NCBI GenBank assembly: GCA_024704765.1
Contig: JAKMXF010000022.1
Span: 372,001-436,000, forward strand
DNA from: Oopsacas minuta
Lineage: Eukaryota > Porifera > Hexactinellida > Lyssacinosida > Leucopsacidae
DNA: 64,000 nt
Direction: 5' to 3'
Within the stretch, counting starts at the first letter, position 1; the number at the start of each line of letters is the position of its first letter. The position numbers were made by a program, and so were the translations under genes. The notes beneath the pieces are model-generated. The model made no database searches. It worked only from the letters and a program-made list of their open reading frames with translations, and had not been told where the DNA came from. Shown one piece after another: positions 21,233-34,500 of this stretch.

Positions 21233-22270
21233 ATGTCAGACAGCCCTGGACCTGTTCCCAAAAAGCCCGGACGGCCACCACTTAAAGCGACCCACTTTTA
21301 TAGTCAAAAACCTACCCCAGATGGTCTTAGCCAGCCACCATGTCCTCCCACTAAAGTAATAATACCTCGACAACGTAAACTTCCGTTTGGCCGCATTTCC
21401 CCACCTGAAGCTAGAACAAATATCAACAGACTAAACGGTATTCACAGGACTGGATCTCTCGGATCTCTAGACCGATCTCTAAATTATTTCGCCTCTCCTC
21501 GCCTATTCCCTCCCAGCCCCATTCTACCCCATTCCCATATCAGAACATCTCCCTTGGTATCCTCGAGTCCTAGTGACTGTAATAGCGTTCAGATAAAGCC
21601 TGAGTCTGTCCGCAAGTCCAAACGACCTAGACCTATTCGCTCTGCTTCTCTCGATTCTGAGGATTCTCCAAGAGGTATAACGAATGATCAAACAGAACCT
21701 TCTTATCCTCTCGAATCACTTAATCCTCTACCTCCACCTCTACCGATTGAAGCTCCTATCAAATTCTCTCCTCTTAACAACATCTCGCACAGTCGACGGG
21801 TATCAATAGAGGATGAAGATGACGAGATCGCTCTCGCCTTGAATGGACTCACGATAGCAGATCAACCCGAGGTATGTCCTGATGGTCACGTAGCTCCACC
21901 CCCAACAGTAAAAAGGGTGCAATCAGCTGGACCTTTCATTTCCCCGCGAAAAAGGCTAGACACATCTGCTATCGTGATGTCAGCACGAGCCTCTACAGGA
22001 TACGCTTGCTCCTCATCACCTGATCTCAGACCTCAAACTTTCTTCAGAGGACACTCTTCTAGTCCAAGGTGTCTCTTCAATCACGAGCCTCCAAGAAACG
22101 CCATCAGCGTTGAGATGCGTATGGCTAGCATATCAGCTGTCCAGATTCAAGCCCCTGATCCTCGTAAAGTTGGTGTTGTGCTAACTGGTGCTGGGTTTGC
22201 GTCTGCAGCTTCTGCATTCAAACCGATTCATCAAATTCAAGACGGCAAGCCAATCACTCTTTCTACATAA
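21233..22270 (+). CDS. Disordered Pro/Ser-rich protein with an AT-hook-like motif
   Basis: A 345-residue single-exon frame, rich in Pro, Ser and Arg, with no folded domain recognised. Near the N-terminus KKPGRPPLK matches the AT-hook core (GRP flanked by basic residues), suggesting DNA or chromatin contact. Arg-Ser sites such as RRVSIEDEDDE, RSASLDSED and KRVQSAGPF look like phosphorylation or 14-3-3 sites. The C-terminal 60 residues (VEMRMASISAVQIQAP, GVVLTGAGFASAASAF) are less polar and may be the conserved part. A nuclear regulatory protein is a guess; the family is unknown. Confidence 0.7.
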   Translation: MSDSPGPVPKKPGRPPLKATHFYSQKPTPDGLSQPPCPPTKVIIPRQRKLPFGRISPPEARTNINRLNGIHRTGSLGSLDRSLNYFASPRLFPPSPILPHSHIRTSPLVSSSPSDCNSVQIKPESVRKSKRPRPIRSASLDSEDSPRGITNDQTEPSYPLESLNPLPPPLPIEAPIKFSPLNNISHSRRVSIEDEDDEIALALNGLTIADQPEVCPDGHVAPPPTVKRVQSAGPFISPRKRLDTSAIVMSARASTGYACSSSPDLRPQTFFRGHSSSPRCLFNHEPPRNAISVEMRMASISAVQIQAPDPRKVGVVLTGAGFASAASAFKPIHQIQDGKPITLST

Positions 22271-22580
22271 TTCTCTTACCTCTACTTTGTTAAATATTAT
22301 TATTCTTGAATTATCAAAATTGTCATTATTGATAACTTATTTTTGAGTTAATAATATAAACCTGTAACCTGATGCTGTAATCTGACACACATCAGTTACA
22401 CTCTTCACTTCAATACTTATTGGTTTATCCACTCTAAAATTCTGCACATCTAAGGAATCATTTTGAGTCAGATTGATTACAATTAGAAATTGGTCGGCGA
22501 TGTTAAGTGACTGTTTAAGCACATAAACATATAACTTTAAGTTAAAAATTATCTAATTAGATAGCTGATGTAGGTATATA
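22271..22580. other. Short intergenic region before the sacsin-like gene
   Basis: Just over 300 bp, AT-rich. It carries the 3' end of the upstream gene and presumably the promoter of the giant gene starting at 22581. A 61-codon minus-strand frame (22337-22522) has no support. Confidence 0.4.
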
Positions 22581-25500
22581 ATGGCTGAATACAGACAAGC
22601 ACTAATTGGAAGTGAGTGAATGATATATAATATGTAATCACTGTGATAATATTTATTTCATTTATCTGATTCAATTCAATAGGATCTGCCGGTCAGAGAG
22701 TTCCACCACTAATTAACGTTATCATCAGCACACTGAAAAATTATCCAGATGGAAGTCAGATTCTTAAGGTGAGAGTTTTTTACTTGTAGAGAATACTGGT
22801 ATTATCTATTGTTTTTAGGAACTACTTCAAAATGCAGATGACGCACATGCTACAGAAGTTCATTTCTTATTAGATGAAACACAACATGGAACTGAATTCC
22901 TACTACACCCTGACGTTGCTAAGTACCAGGGTCCTGCACTTTATGCCTGGAATAATGCAGTATTTGACGATGAAGATTGGGAAGGAATTCAGAATATTAG
23001 CATTAGTCACAAAGAGAAGAAGTTACTCAAAGTTGGAAGATTTGCTTTAGGATTCATTTCAGTCTATCATATTACGGGTGTGTAATTTCGAGTTATTTAT
23101 CAATGAAGAAGTGAAATTAATATATATTTCTCTTAATAGACTTTCCTTGTATTCTCAGCAACGACAATGCTCTTCTGCTAGATCCCCACATGATTATTGA
23201 CAGAACTGGAGGACTGTTGATTGGATTGGATCAGTTTACATCTGATGCTACTCTTCCTAATCTTAAGAACCATCTTGATTGTTTCAATGGATATTTCGGT
23301 TATGATGGTAGTGACCATTACAATGGTACAATATTCCGATTTCCCTTAAGAACAGGCAAATATACAACTCTCCTACCAGATAATAAATATGATTCAGAAA
23401 AGGTTCTAGAATCTTTGTTCGATCCTTTCAAAAATGAGATTGAGAATTGTCTCCTATTTATGAAGAACTTAAATAGAATCCGTGTATCTGTTAAGGATCA
23501 TTCAGGCTTAATTAGACAACTTTATTCAGTTGAAATTTCCCCTAATGTGTACCGAGAAAGGCTAGGAAAACAGAGACAAGAGATATTTGAGTTTGTACAA
23601 CATGAGAAATACTTGAAATTTTCTAAAATCTTTATTTCCATCTTCCCAATATCTTCTATTAGTCAGGATCTTTCTACAACTCTTAAGCTCTGGCTTGTAG
23701 TTAACATACTCGGTTTGCCAGATGGTGTATTAACATTAACTTATCGTAGACTATCTGATTCCTACTTGCCTTGGGTAGCAATCGCTGTTCCTCTACCTTA
23801 CAGCGAGGATATATTTTCTTGCCTTAAATATGGGAATTGTTGGTCCCTTCAATTTGATAAGATTGACCAAATTTTCAATTTTATTGCAATACACTTACCT
23901 ACTATCAATTTGTCAAATACAACATTTGACTTTACTGGGAATATATTCTGTTTCCTCCCAATCGCAGCTAGTTCAAAATTGCCATTTCACGTACAAGGCT
24001 ACTTTGCTCTAAGCACAAATCGTCGTTCTATTAAGTGGCCGAGATATGACGACATGAGCGATGAAGCTAAATGGAATAAACACCTTGTGGAGAGTTTAAG
24101 TACAATCTGCTATGCAGTACTTGTATATTTCAGTGTATCTAAATTCCGAAGTGAGTACGGCGTATCAACTTTCATCTACAACTTATGGTCATGTTTGCCT
24201 CCAGGTAGTGAGCATGATCAGTTACAAGCTGTACTACATAACGGTGCCTTGTCTCTGCTACAAGACAGACCTTTGGCATTTAGAACAAACGATATGAAAT
24301 GGTGTCCACTCGAATCTGCGTATTTTCTTCCGTCTCCTTTCACAAATTGCAGTATTGTTCATGAAAAGGTCTGTAACGAATTTCTTATTTCTCTGTCTCA
24401 ACCAGTAGTTGAAGTTCCAGTTAATATAGCCCAAGTTTTGATTCATTACCAGTTTCTGAGACCTAAAATTCAAATCCTATCTCCAAATTTGATAAGACAA
24501 TTTTTGCTTAATTATAAGGGAAAAGAGTGTTTAATTGATTTCTTACGAGACAATGATAACGTAATTCCCCTATTAGAAGTTGTTCTTTCAGATCTCAATT
24601 ACTCTTCACAGGATATATCTTCAACACTTAATGGAATTCAATTAATACCTATATGCAATTCAGATTTGCCTCATGCATTTGGTGGTTCTAACGTATTTAT
24701 TAGCAGTCAACCTCAGAAAATCATGAAACTATTCCCTGGACTTGAGACTGTTTTCGTTGAGCCAGAAATTCCTTCTCATATTTATTCTTCTCTATTAAAA
24801 TTGTGTGACATTAAGAATGTGAATCTAGTTAATATTACGGATTTGAAAAGTAGACCTCAACTATTTTTTCAGTTCCTAAAGCGTTCAATGGAATCTAAAT
24901 TCGTAATAGAATCAAATGTGAAGTGGACACCTGGGGTTAATAACCAACCAGAGAAACAATGGATTAAGTCCGTGTGGGAGTTTATTAACGAAGAATCCCC
25001 ACTAATTGAAATTCTAAAACAACACAAATTACCAATTTTCCCAAAACAAAATGTATCCTCAGCTTCTAAAATTGATCTCCTCTCACTCAGTATAAATGCT
25101 ATGCCTTATATTAAACTGAGTGGTGTGAATGCTTACTCAGAGATTGAGAGTATGTTAGCTTCTAGTGGCTGTCATATTTGTTACAAGAATCAATTTATCT
25201 TAAATTACAGTCGATTTGTTATGTCAGCCCTACCAAAGGGTCTCTTTCCATTACTACGACTAAGGGACATTCGTGATAAATTCATTAGCAATTTATCAAA
25301 TGCTGATACTCCAACTCGAGAATCTTTGATTAATATTGTTTTGAATAGCGAACCTACCAGCAGTAGTGACAAAAACACACTCAAATTGTTCCCCATTTTC
25401 ATTTCCATATCAAATCATTGGATTAAGATTGATAACATCCTATTCGTCATACCTCATAATTCTATCCCTAAAGATATCAGTTTCTATCCCAGCAATTTTC

Positions 25501-28500
25501 TTAGCCCTTTTCACAAGACCAATGTGAATTTATGTGCCCTAATTAACATACATCCTCTTTCTCTTGATGATACAGTTCTCAAATATTTGCTGCCATTGAT
25601 TGTTGATTGTAAAAATATTCATTCACAGCGAGAAGTTCTAACACTTTGGTTTTTTAACAATTTACACTCTTTTAGCCGAAATACATCCAATAAATTATCC
25701 ACTGCAAAATGGCTCTGTGATTCTACTATAAATACTAATTCAGCCACCCAACTCAAGCTATATTCTCCAGTTGAACTATATGATCCACAAGATAAGCATT
25801 TGTGTAGATTGTTAAGTACAGAATTGCAGGGAATATTTCCCAATGCTATCTATAAGGATTATTATCAGATGTTGAGAAATCTGGGAATGCGATCTTGTGC
25901 GAATATTACGAATCTCTCTGCTATGATTACTATTATATTGCGCAAAGTTCCTACCGTAGGCTATTCAGATTGGGTGAATTCTCTCTTGCATCTATTAAGT
26001 CAGCATTTTGATAAGATAGAACACGACAACCACTTCTGGAGTGTATTTACACCGAGTTATTTCTTGTTATCTTCATCGAGTTCCCAATGTAGTTCTTATC
26101 CAACCTTTTTACCATATTTTACTCATATCAATGCATTTTGTAAACCTCAAGAAGTTACATTATGTTCACAGGCTGATTCTAGTTTAATTGCAGGTGTGAC
26201 TCCTGTATTGATTGTGGAACCCAATAAAATGGAGAAATACAAGAAAATATATAAATGCATGGGAATAAAGACCATAATTTCACCAGAACTAGTTTGCAAG
26301 CAGTTTACACTCATTGTAGCAGCTGTTACAAACAATGATTCTTATTTAAGTAGTAAAGAAGTGCAATTACTCGTAAATAGAATATACACATATTTAGGAC
26401 AACTACTGTCATCGAATCCTGATATATCACGGAATATCCAATTACCTAAAAATTGTATTTTTATCCCAAAGTTGGGTTTCTTATGTCCAGATCGATTTGC
26501 TCTATCTTGTGACAGTTGTGTATTTCCTTACATTATTTCTGTCGACAAACAATATTTCCTTTCGGATGTTAACTTATCAGAATTCTTCAAATTTTTGAAG
26601 GTTGATAAATGCCTCAATTTTCAAAAATATCAGTCCATACTGAATCAACTCCAATGCAATCATCTTTCTGAAGATCAGATCGATTTAGCTCTCTCAGTTA
26701 TTCAATATTCACATAGAATAGCTCGACATGAATTTGGAGGCATAAATGCATACTATATCCTGGCTCAGAATTCTATGATTTATCCTGCAAGAGAATGTAT
26801 ATTCAATGATTTATCATGGTTGCAACGTTCCGATTTATCAACTGCAAGACCTTTAGTCCATTCGAGTATTTCCAATCAAATAGCCAGTGACTTTGGCTGT
26901 CTTCCTGCTAGTACAGCATTGGTTCCCACTGCACAGTGTATCTCATATACTTCTGCCTTAGGATGTGGTCAGAGTGAAGACATAGTCGCTCGACTGAATG
27001 GAATACTCAAAGGATATCGTATGCATATGGATGTATTTAATGAGCTTATTCAGAACTCAGATGATGCAGGTGCACACACAGTTAAAATCCTATTTGACTT
27101 TACAACACACACTTCTGTGTCTGTATTAGATCCAGCCATTAAGGATATCCATGGTCCTGCTCTATACTTTTACAATGACGCTATGTTCTCGGAAACAGAT
27201 TTTAAAAGCATTTTGAAGCTCTCTTCTGGGAACAAATTAAACAGTACAGACAAAATTGGTAGATTTGGTATTGGATTTAATGCAGTATATAACTTCACAG
27301 ATTGTCCAAGTTTTGTAAGCGATCGATACGTTCAAATATTTGATCCTCTCCAAAAGTATTTAGGATCCTTTAAACGTTCTTCTGGTGTGAAGTTTACCTT
27401 TGTTGACGATTCAGTCACGGTCATATATAAGGATCAGTTTAAAGTGTATGATAAATTATTTGATTGTAACATTTTGGAAAAGTCCCATACAAATATACTC
27501 TCTTTCGGTTGCCCTTTCGTCTTACTCCAAGTGACCTGTCTTATCAAACATACCGTCGGGAAGACATTATTAAGATCCAAGAACTAGCTCAACAGGAGAT
27601 TTCTAAAACGATGCTTTTCTTGCAAAATATTGTTTGCATTGAAATTTACGAGAGAACTACAGATAGAATCAAACTACTTCAAACAGTAACTAAAAAAAAT
27701 GATTGTAAAACTACACATTTCATTCAAAATAATCTTGAATATTTTCATAATTACTTACAGTTGGTGGATAGACCAAATACGATTATTACTTCCTCAGACA
27801 CAATATCTATAATTTCTAAATCTGAAGCTGAGCATTCTAAGCAAGATTTCCTAATTTCCTATGCTAGTGGAACTTTAGCTTGTTTTGACGTTTTACAGAG
27901 ATTCAAAACCTCATCAGTCGACGTTACATTCCTACCACTGTGTGGAGTTGCTATTCCATTACAATATCTGGAACATATCCCAGATATACCGATTTGCGGT
28001 TTATATACGTTTTTACCTCTGCCCATTAAGAGTCCTCTTTTTCTTAACATTAATGGTTACTTTTCGCTTTCTGATTCAAGAAAGAACTTATGTGACGCTA
28101 TAACAAGTCAGAGTAACTATACAAATTACCAAGATCTACCCACTGAGTGGAATTTTGCTTTAATAAATGATGCTCTACCAAACGCTTTGATCTGTGCTCT
28201 CAACAGTTTACCCAAAATCAATTCCACTAATTTCTATAATAATTATTTGTCTCTATGGACTAATACAACTAGCACTGAGTTATTGTGGAAATCTTTCCCT
28301 CTAAATCTTGCCAAACGAATTATGCAATCACCTGCCTGTATATTTTCTTGTGCTCAATCTCCTACCATCTGGGTTGCATTTAGAGACGTATCTTTTCTAT
28401 TTCTTGAGCTTTCCTTGAAAACAAATGCTCCCTTTATTCAATGTATTTATGAATTATTTATTAAAAAAGGTATAAGATTAGCAAATGCTTCGCATTCATT

Positions 28501-31500
28501 TTTCTCCACAGATTTATATAAAGCATTCTCAGAGCTTGCACCTCAGAAGATATTTGATCTTGAGAGAATTATCAAAACTGTGATTTCTCCCGATTTACAT
28601 AATTTGTCGCTCTCTCAGATAATTATTATCATGAAAGCAATCATACCATTATGTATCTACCCGCATAAGGAGTGGTTATTCAATTGGTTGTCTCAAACTG
28701 AATGTATCCCATGTGGACTTGATTCTGTTAACTTCAAATTAAACTTTCCTTGTAAGGTAGTTTGTCCAAATACGATTATTTCAAAACTCTATTATGCTAA
28801 AGAAATGAGACAACCAGTACCTGAACTACGTCAAATGTTCACTTTCAACGATCCTAATAATGCAGATAGTATTGTCCTTCAGAGATTGGGAGTTATTTCG
28901 CAAACTCTACCTGAATGTGAAATAATCGAGCGTTGTGGCATTACTGGAAATTTAGAAATTGGATTAGCAATGGAACATTCACTTATTCTTATTGAGTATC
29001 TGTCACGAGAAAATTCAGAGGTTTTTAACTCAGTTTATCCTAAGATACGATCAATTCGTTTTATACCCACGTATACAGATGAAATAACTAGAGTTCTTTC
29101 AAGCCAAGTTCACCCTTTTGCTGCTCCTATAGAATGTTATTCATTTTATGATCGTCATCTAGTCACTCCATTTTGTACGTCAGCCTGTAGTGAAGTTAAG
29201 GAGACAGCTGAGGTTCTGAAGCTTTTCCATAATCCTTCATTTGATACCGTCTTTCAAGTTTTGACTACCCTTATAGCACAACCAGACAAAATTCGTGATA
29301 TCAAAATTGATGATAAGATTATCGCTATATACCGATACATTTCTTCATCTGATCCTGAGTATTTGCCTCAAATCATAACAGACGGTAAGCAGTGGATATG
29401 GGAACCAGAAATGAGATCGTTTTACGCATCTGATCAAGTAATACTATCTCCATACTTAATGGGTGTTCCAAAAAATAAATATTTGGTTAGTTTTCCATAT
29501 AGAGATATGTTAATGGATAAGCATTTTGAAACTTACTTAAATAATGTTGGTATCAAAAATCGAATCGATGACGAAACAATAATTGATTGTTTTGAGAGAA
29601 TTTACAATGATTATGGTGAACAACCCGTTGATGCAAATCTGATTGCATTCATTCTAAAACTAATTGATTCAATTCAAAACTTCGGGTATTGTTCAGAGAA
29701 AGTATTCCTCTTAAGTCAGTTAGATATTCTCCATCGTCCGAGAGAACTATATGTTAACTATAAATCTCATTTGTGTAGTTTTTTGAACGATGAATGTTAC
29801 TCTAAATATATTGTAAAGCTTCAAATCCATCCTTCAAGAGCTTTCCAACTAGGAACTCGGTCTTGTGAAGAATTATTTTGTACAGATGATTCTGAGTTTG
29901 GGTTAAGTGAAGAAATCACTGATCGTATAAAAGGCTTGATAAGAGAAATGCCAATTGAATCAGTTTTTAAAGAGTTAATACAGAATGCGGAAGATGCTAA
30001 AGCTACTGAAATGGTATTTATACTAGATGATCAGGATTACAGTACCCACACAAATACTCTAGTTGAAAACAATTTCAATTATCCCAATTTGAAAGATCTT
30101 CATTCTTATCCATCACTTAATGTATACAATAATAAGGGATTTTCAGAGGGTGATATTAAAGGGATACAGAATTTGAGTGTTGGAGGGAAAACGAATGATA
30201 GAAATACTATTGGAAAATTTGGCCAAGGTTTTAATTCTGTCTATCATATCACTAATGCTCCAACCTTTGTTTCTACACTGCTTGAGAAAAAAGAAATATC
30301 ATTTTGTTGTTTTGATCCATTCCTGAAGTACACAAATTGTAAATTCCAACAACAGAATTTAAAACGTGGATTAAGAAGAAATATTCCTTTTAATAACACA
30401 AACAAATTTTCCGATCAATTGTTTCCTTTCAAATACGAGAACTTTAATAATAATAATACAGTTAATGAAAGTCTTACTAACATCAGGAAAAATAAAGAAT
30501 ATACAATGTTTCGTTTCCCCCTTGACATTCAAAAACCTGAAACCAATACTTCTATCCTAGGTACTGCTTACGAAAATGTAAGAATCTCCTACTCTCTTGA
30601 AAATTTGGAAACAGAGTTATTGAAAGTAATCGAATCATATCCTGATATTCTCCTCTTCTTGACTCATCTTTGTAGCCTTAAAGTATTAAGAATTGATAAA
30701 AATAGAAATGTTAAATTGCTCAGTTCACTGAATGTTAAACCCAGAAAACCAATTTTAACTGAACTTCCGTGTTGGTTTCCTTTGAAACATTCTCCTTTCT
30801 TAAAGATACAAGAAAAAGAGAATAAATCTTTGCAATCTGATAAACGGAAATGGCTTATCTATTCTATTCCGGACATTCCAATTGCCGAGTATGTTGTTGA
30901 GGATCCTTCTCTTACAGAATATTCACATTATTACTCTAATGAAAAGTTATCAGGATATGGCTCTGTAGCAGTGAGAATTTCTAATCTCAACAACCGTTCA
31001 AACTATTCAAATTTATTTACTTTTTTACCAGTTGGATTGCTAGCTGATTTTCCAGTTCACATAAATGCTGCTCTTATACTTGATTCTTCGAGACAAAGTG
31101 TCCACGATAGAAAGATTGATTGGGAAATTAGATGGCACTCTTCCATCATTAAACTCATTCTAGTGCCTCTCTATACAATGCTTTTATTAGATCTCCGGGA
31201 TCCAAGAACTGTTATCAACGACGTGTCAACGAATAAAAAACGCTATTTTGATTGGTATTATTCACTATTCCCATGTACTGAACCCAAAAACATTTTCTTA
31301 TCAGAGATTAAGAAGACACTCTACGATTTTCTTGTCAATGTTAACCCAGAAATCTTACTAGCAGATAATCTGCTAGTTTCAGAGACAAGGATTTGGTACA
31401 ACTTAAAGGGTACTAATTGCGGTATTTTTAAACCATCTTCTTTTTTCAAACTTCCGTCTACTGATATTGATAGAGATTTTTATCACCAAATTATTTCAAA

Positions 31501-34500
31501 TCATGAATTAAGAGAATCTGAGATTAGCAAGTCTCTTATTATAATTAAATTTCCCCTCACTTTTGCTCCTCTTCGCCTCTTACATTTATTTAAGAGTAAT
31601 GAACTAAATCCAATAAAGCTTCTCAGATACTTGAATAATAATCCAAAGTGTGTATTTAGAGAAAATGCTGCTTCTAATAACCTTGAATCCATGGTTCTTA
31701 CTTTTCCACAATTACTAACGTTTTTAGAATACATCCTAACTGATAGTAAAGATTACCCATCCACACATAAAATTCCTTTAAGAATTGATTTGAATACTAA
31801 TTTATGCGATTTTGACCCACAAAATCCTTCTTTTATTCCAACTTTCTCTTCGCTGTTACCACATTGTGCTGAACATTTTATTTCTTCAGATTACAACTGT
31901 GAAGTTATACAAAAATTGTTATACATTGGATATGTTAGGGATTTAGATTCGGATTATCTAGCAAAACATTTGGAAATAGAATCTTCAAGCAAATGCTTAA
32001 TATTTTGGGAATATATTCTATTTAATAAAATAGATCAAAATGGGTTAACCCAATTTAAAAATCACCTTCTTCTTCCAGTTTATGATCGCGATGATGATCA
32101 TTTCATTTACTATCCAATTAGTAAATTGGAATTTCTATTAACTTCAGCTCTCGAGCAAAATGATAAGATTCTCTTTAGTGCATTGAATAAACTAGGATGT
32201 CCACTTTTGGGTTTAGAGTTATTTAAAAGTTCATACTTATCCAGTAGTAATACATTTAATTTGGATACATTCCTCACTGAAATAGAAAAATTATTAAATC
32301 CTATTGCAATATCCACAAGTAGATCTTCTCATATAATTCTTGGTTCAATTGAATGTTCTACTCTTTCATCTGCTGATCTTGAACCGACAGAATCTAGCTT
32401 GTTGCTAACATTATTTTCTACTCTCCAACCATGTAAACTTTCAAATAACCAGCTCCGTATATTCTCTACTCTTAAGATATTTAAAAGCATTAACTCCAAA
32501 TGCTTCTCTTTAAAAGAATTCAATATTTGCTTTGTGAATGACCACCGTATTCCTATTGGCACTGAACTGTTTGATCTGCTACACGAAAGACATAAATTAA
32601 TCGTTTTCCAACCAACTTGTAGTATTGTCCTCCAAAATTTCTGTCTAAAACTGGGAAAAGACTTTCTCGATCTCAGTAGATTATTTATTGAATATATATT
32701 CAAATATCTGTCAACTCTTCCTTTCGTTGAACAAAATAGTTTAGTCAGTTTTATAGCTGGAAAACTTGCCGAGAACGAAGTTGATTATCTTCCATATCTT
32801 ATTGATAATTTAAAACAAATTTCTTTTATTTTGAATGCAGACGGCTTGCTTTGTACTGTTAATGAGTTTTATTGTGGTAATTTACCGTTCGTCAATACAT
32901 TCCTGGCAAATTATTCACTTCCTGAGGACTGGAGAGGTGAGAATCTAAAACCACTTTTTCTAAAACTTGGCTTACAAACTTCTGTCAGTTTAGATAAGCT
33001 ATTGTTTGTTGCTAATGAATTTTCACTTAAGAAATTCGAGAGTGAAAAATTAAAAATCTTTTTGGTGGAATTTGCGCGGATTTTACAAAATCTTAATAAT
33101 TTCGAAACGAATGAAATCGCTATTATTCAACAGATCTCAAAATTGAAGTTTCTCCCTGTTTGGAGATATGCTAAGATCACTGATCGCCAAATACAGGAAT
33201 CTTCTACATTGGCTAAATTCTCTGAAGCTCAGTTATACGAAAATCAACATTGCTGTTGTTGTGCTTCTTGGGTACACACATACAGTTTAAATTTGCCGGA
33301 TAGTTCATACGAAATTTTGAATATTCAAAAGACACCTCCACCAGATGTTGTTAAACAACACCTGCATCTAATAACAACTCATATTTTACAACAGTATTCT
33401 CCACCTACACAAATTCCGAATTGTTATGGTGAGTACTTCAGATCTTCATATGAGTATTTCCAGCACTTGTTAGATAGTTGTGACATTTCTCTGGTAGAAT
33501 TTTATGATGTACGTTGTATATTATGGGAAAGACAGTTATTCTATCCAGTTAATATGTTGTTCACTACTACTGAAGGGATCAAACCCTTTATAATACAACT
33601 CCCATCTGAGTTGTCACATTTATTCAGTAAATTCTTTGAGTGTATTGGAGTTAAACAGGCTGCAGATTACACTCATTACTCTTACGTGTTAAAGAAAATA
33701 CATCGAACCTTATCACAGAGAAATGAAAATTTAGCTGGAAGTTCTTACGAAGTTCAGATCAATATTGTATTCGCTCTATTCATCAAAACATTACGAAGTT
33801 CCAATATTAACGAAATTAGACTTGATTTGGATAGTACTTTAGTTTTGACGAGAAATCCCAAACCAAAACTTCTCCCATGCTCTGAAGTTGTATATGCTGA
33901 CAATCAAGCTCTTCTCTCAAGAGTTACAAAAAAAAATATTGAGATTAACATACTCAAAACCTTAGAACCTGATGGAAGTAATTCTTGTGTACCTCCTGAC
34001 TGTCTAAAATTAAAAAGACTAAGTAAGGTCATCTCAGAGAATATTGATCCAATAGTCAACTCTTACAAAATTACAAATACTGGTTTAGCAGATTATTTGG
34101 AAAAGAAATTTAATGACCCTTTATTTTACCGATTATTACGTAGACTATTTTATCACTTAACTAAGAAGGATTTGAATAATATGAGATTCAAAGGTTTCAC
34201 AATCCAAGATCTTCTTAACAATCTTAAAGTTGAATCTGTAAAGCAAATAGATATTAATATTAATGACAAGCGTTATGATAGGCAGTATAAGCTAGAAAAT
34301 GCCTGTGGATGTTACATATGCACGAATACCAATAACAATATATTCCTTCTGTCTGACCATCACACAATGCGTGATTGCATTTTCAAAGACATTGCTTTCT
34401 ATCTGAATACTTACCTTGAGGAAATATTCAGCGAAGTTCTAGCTCATTTAGAAATATGTATACAATTGATAGATTATTGTAAAATTATGGAAAAGCTGAG

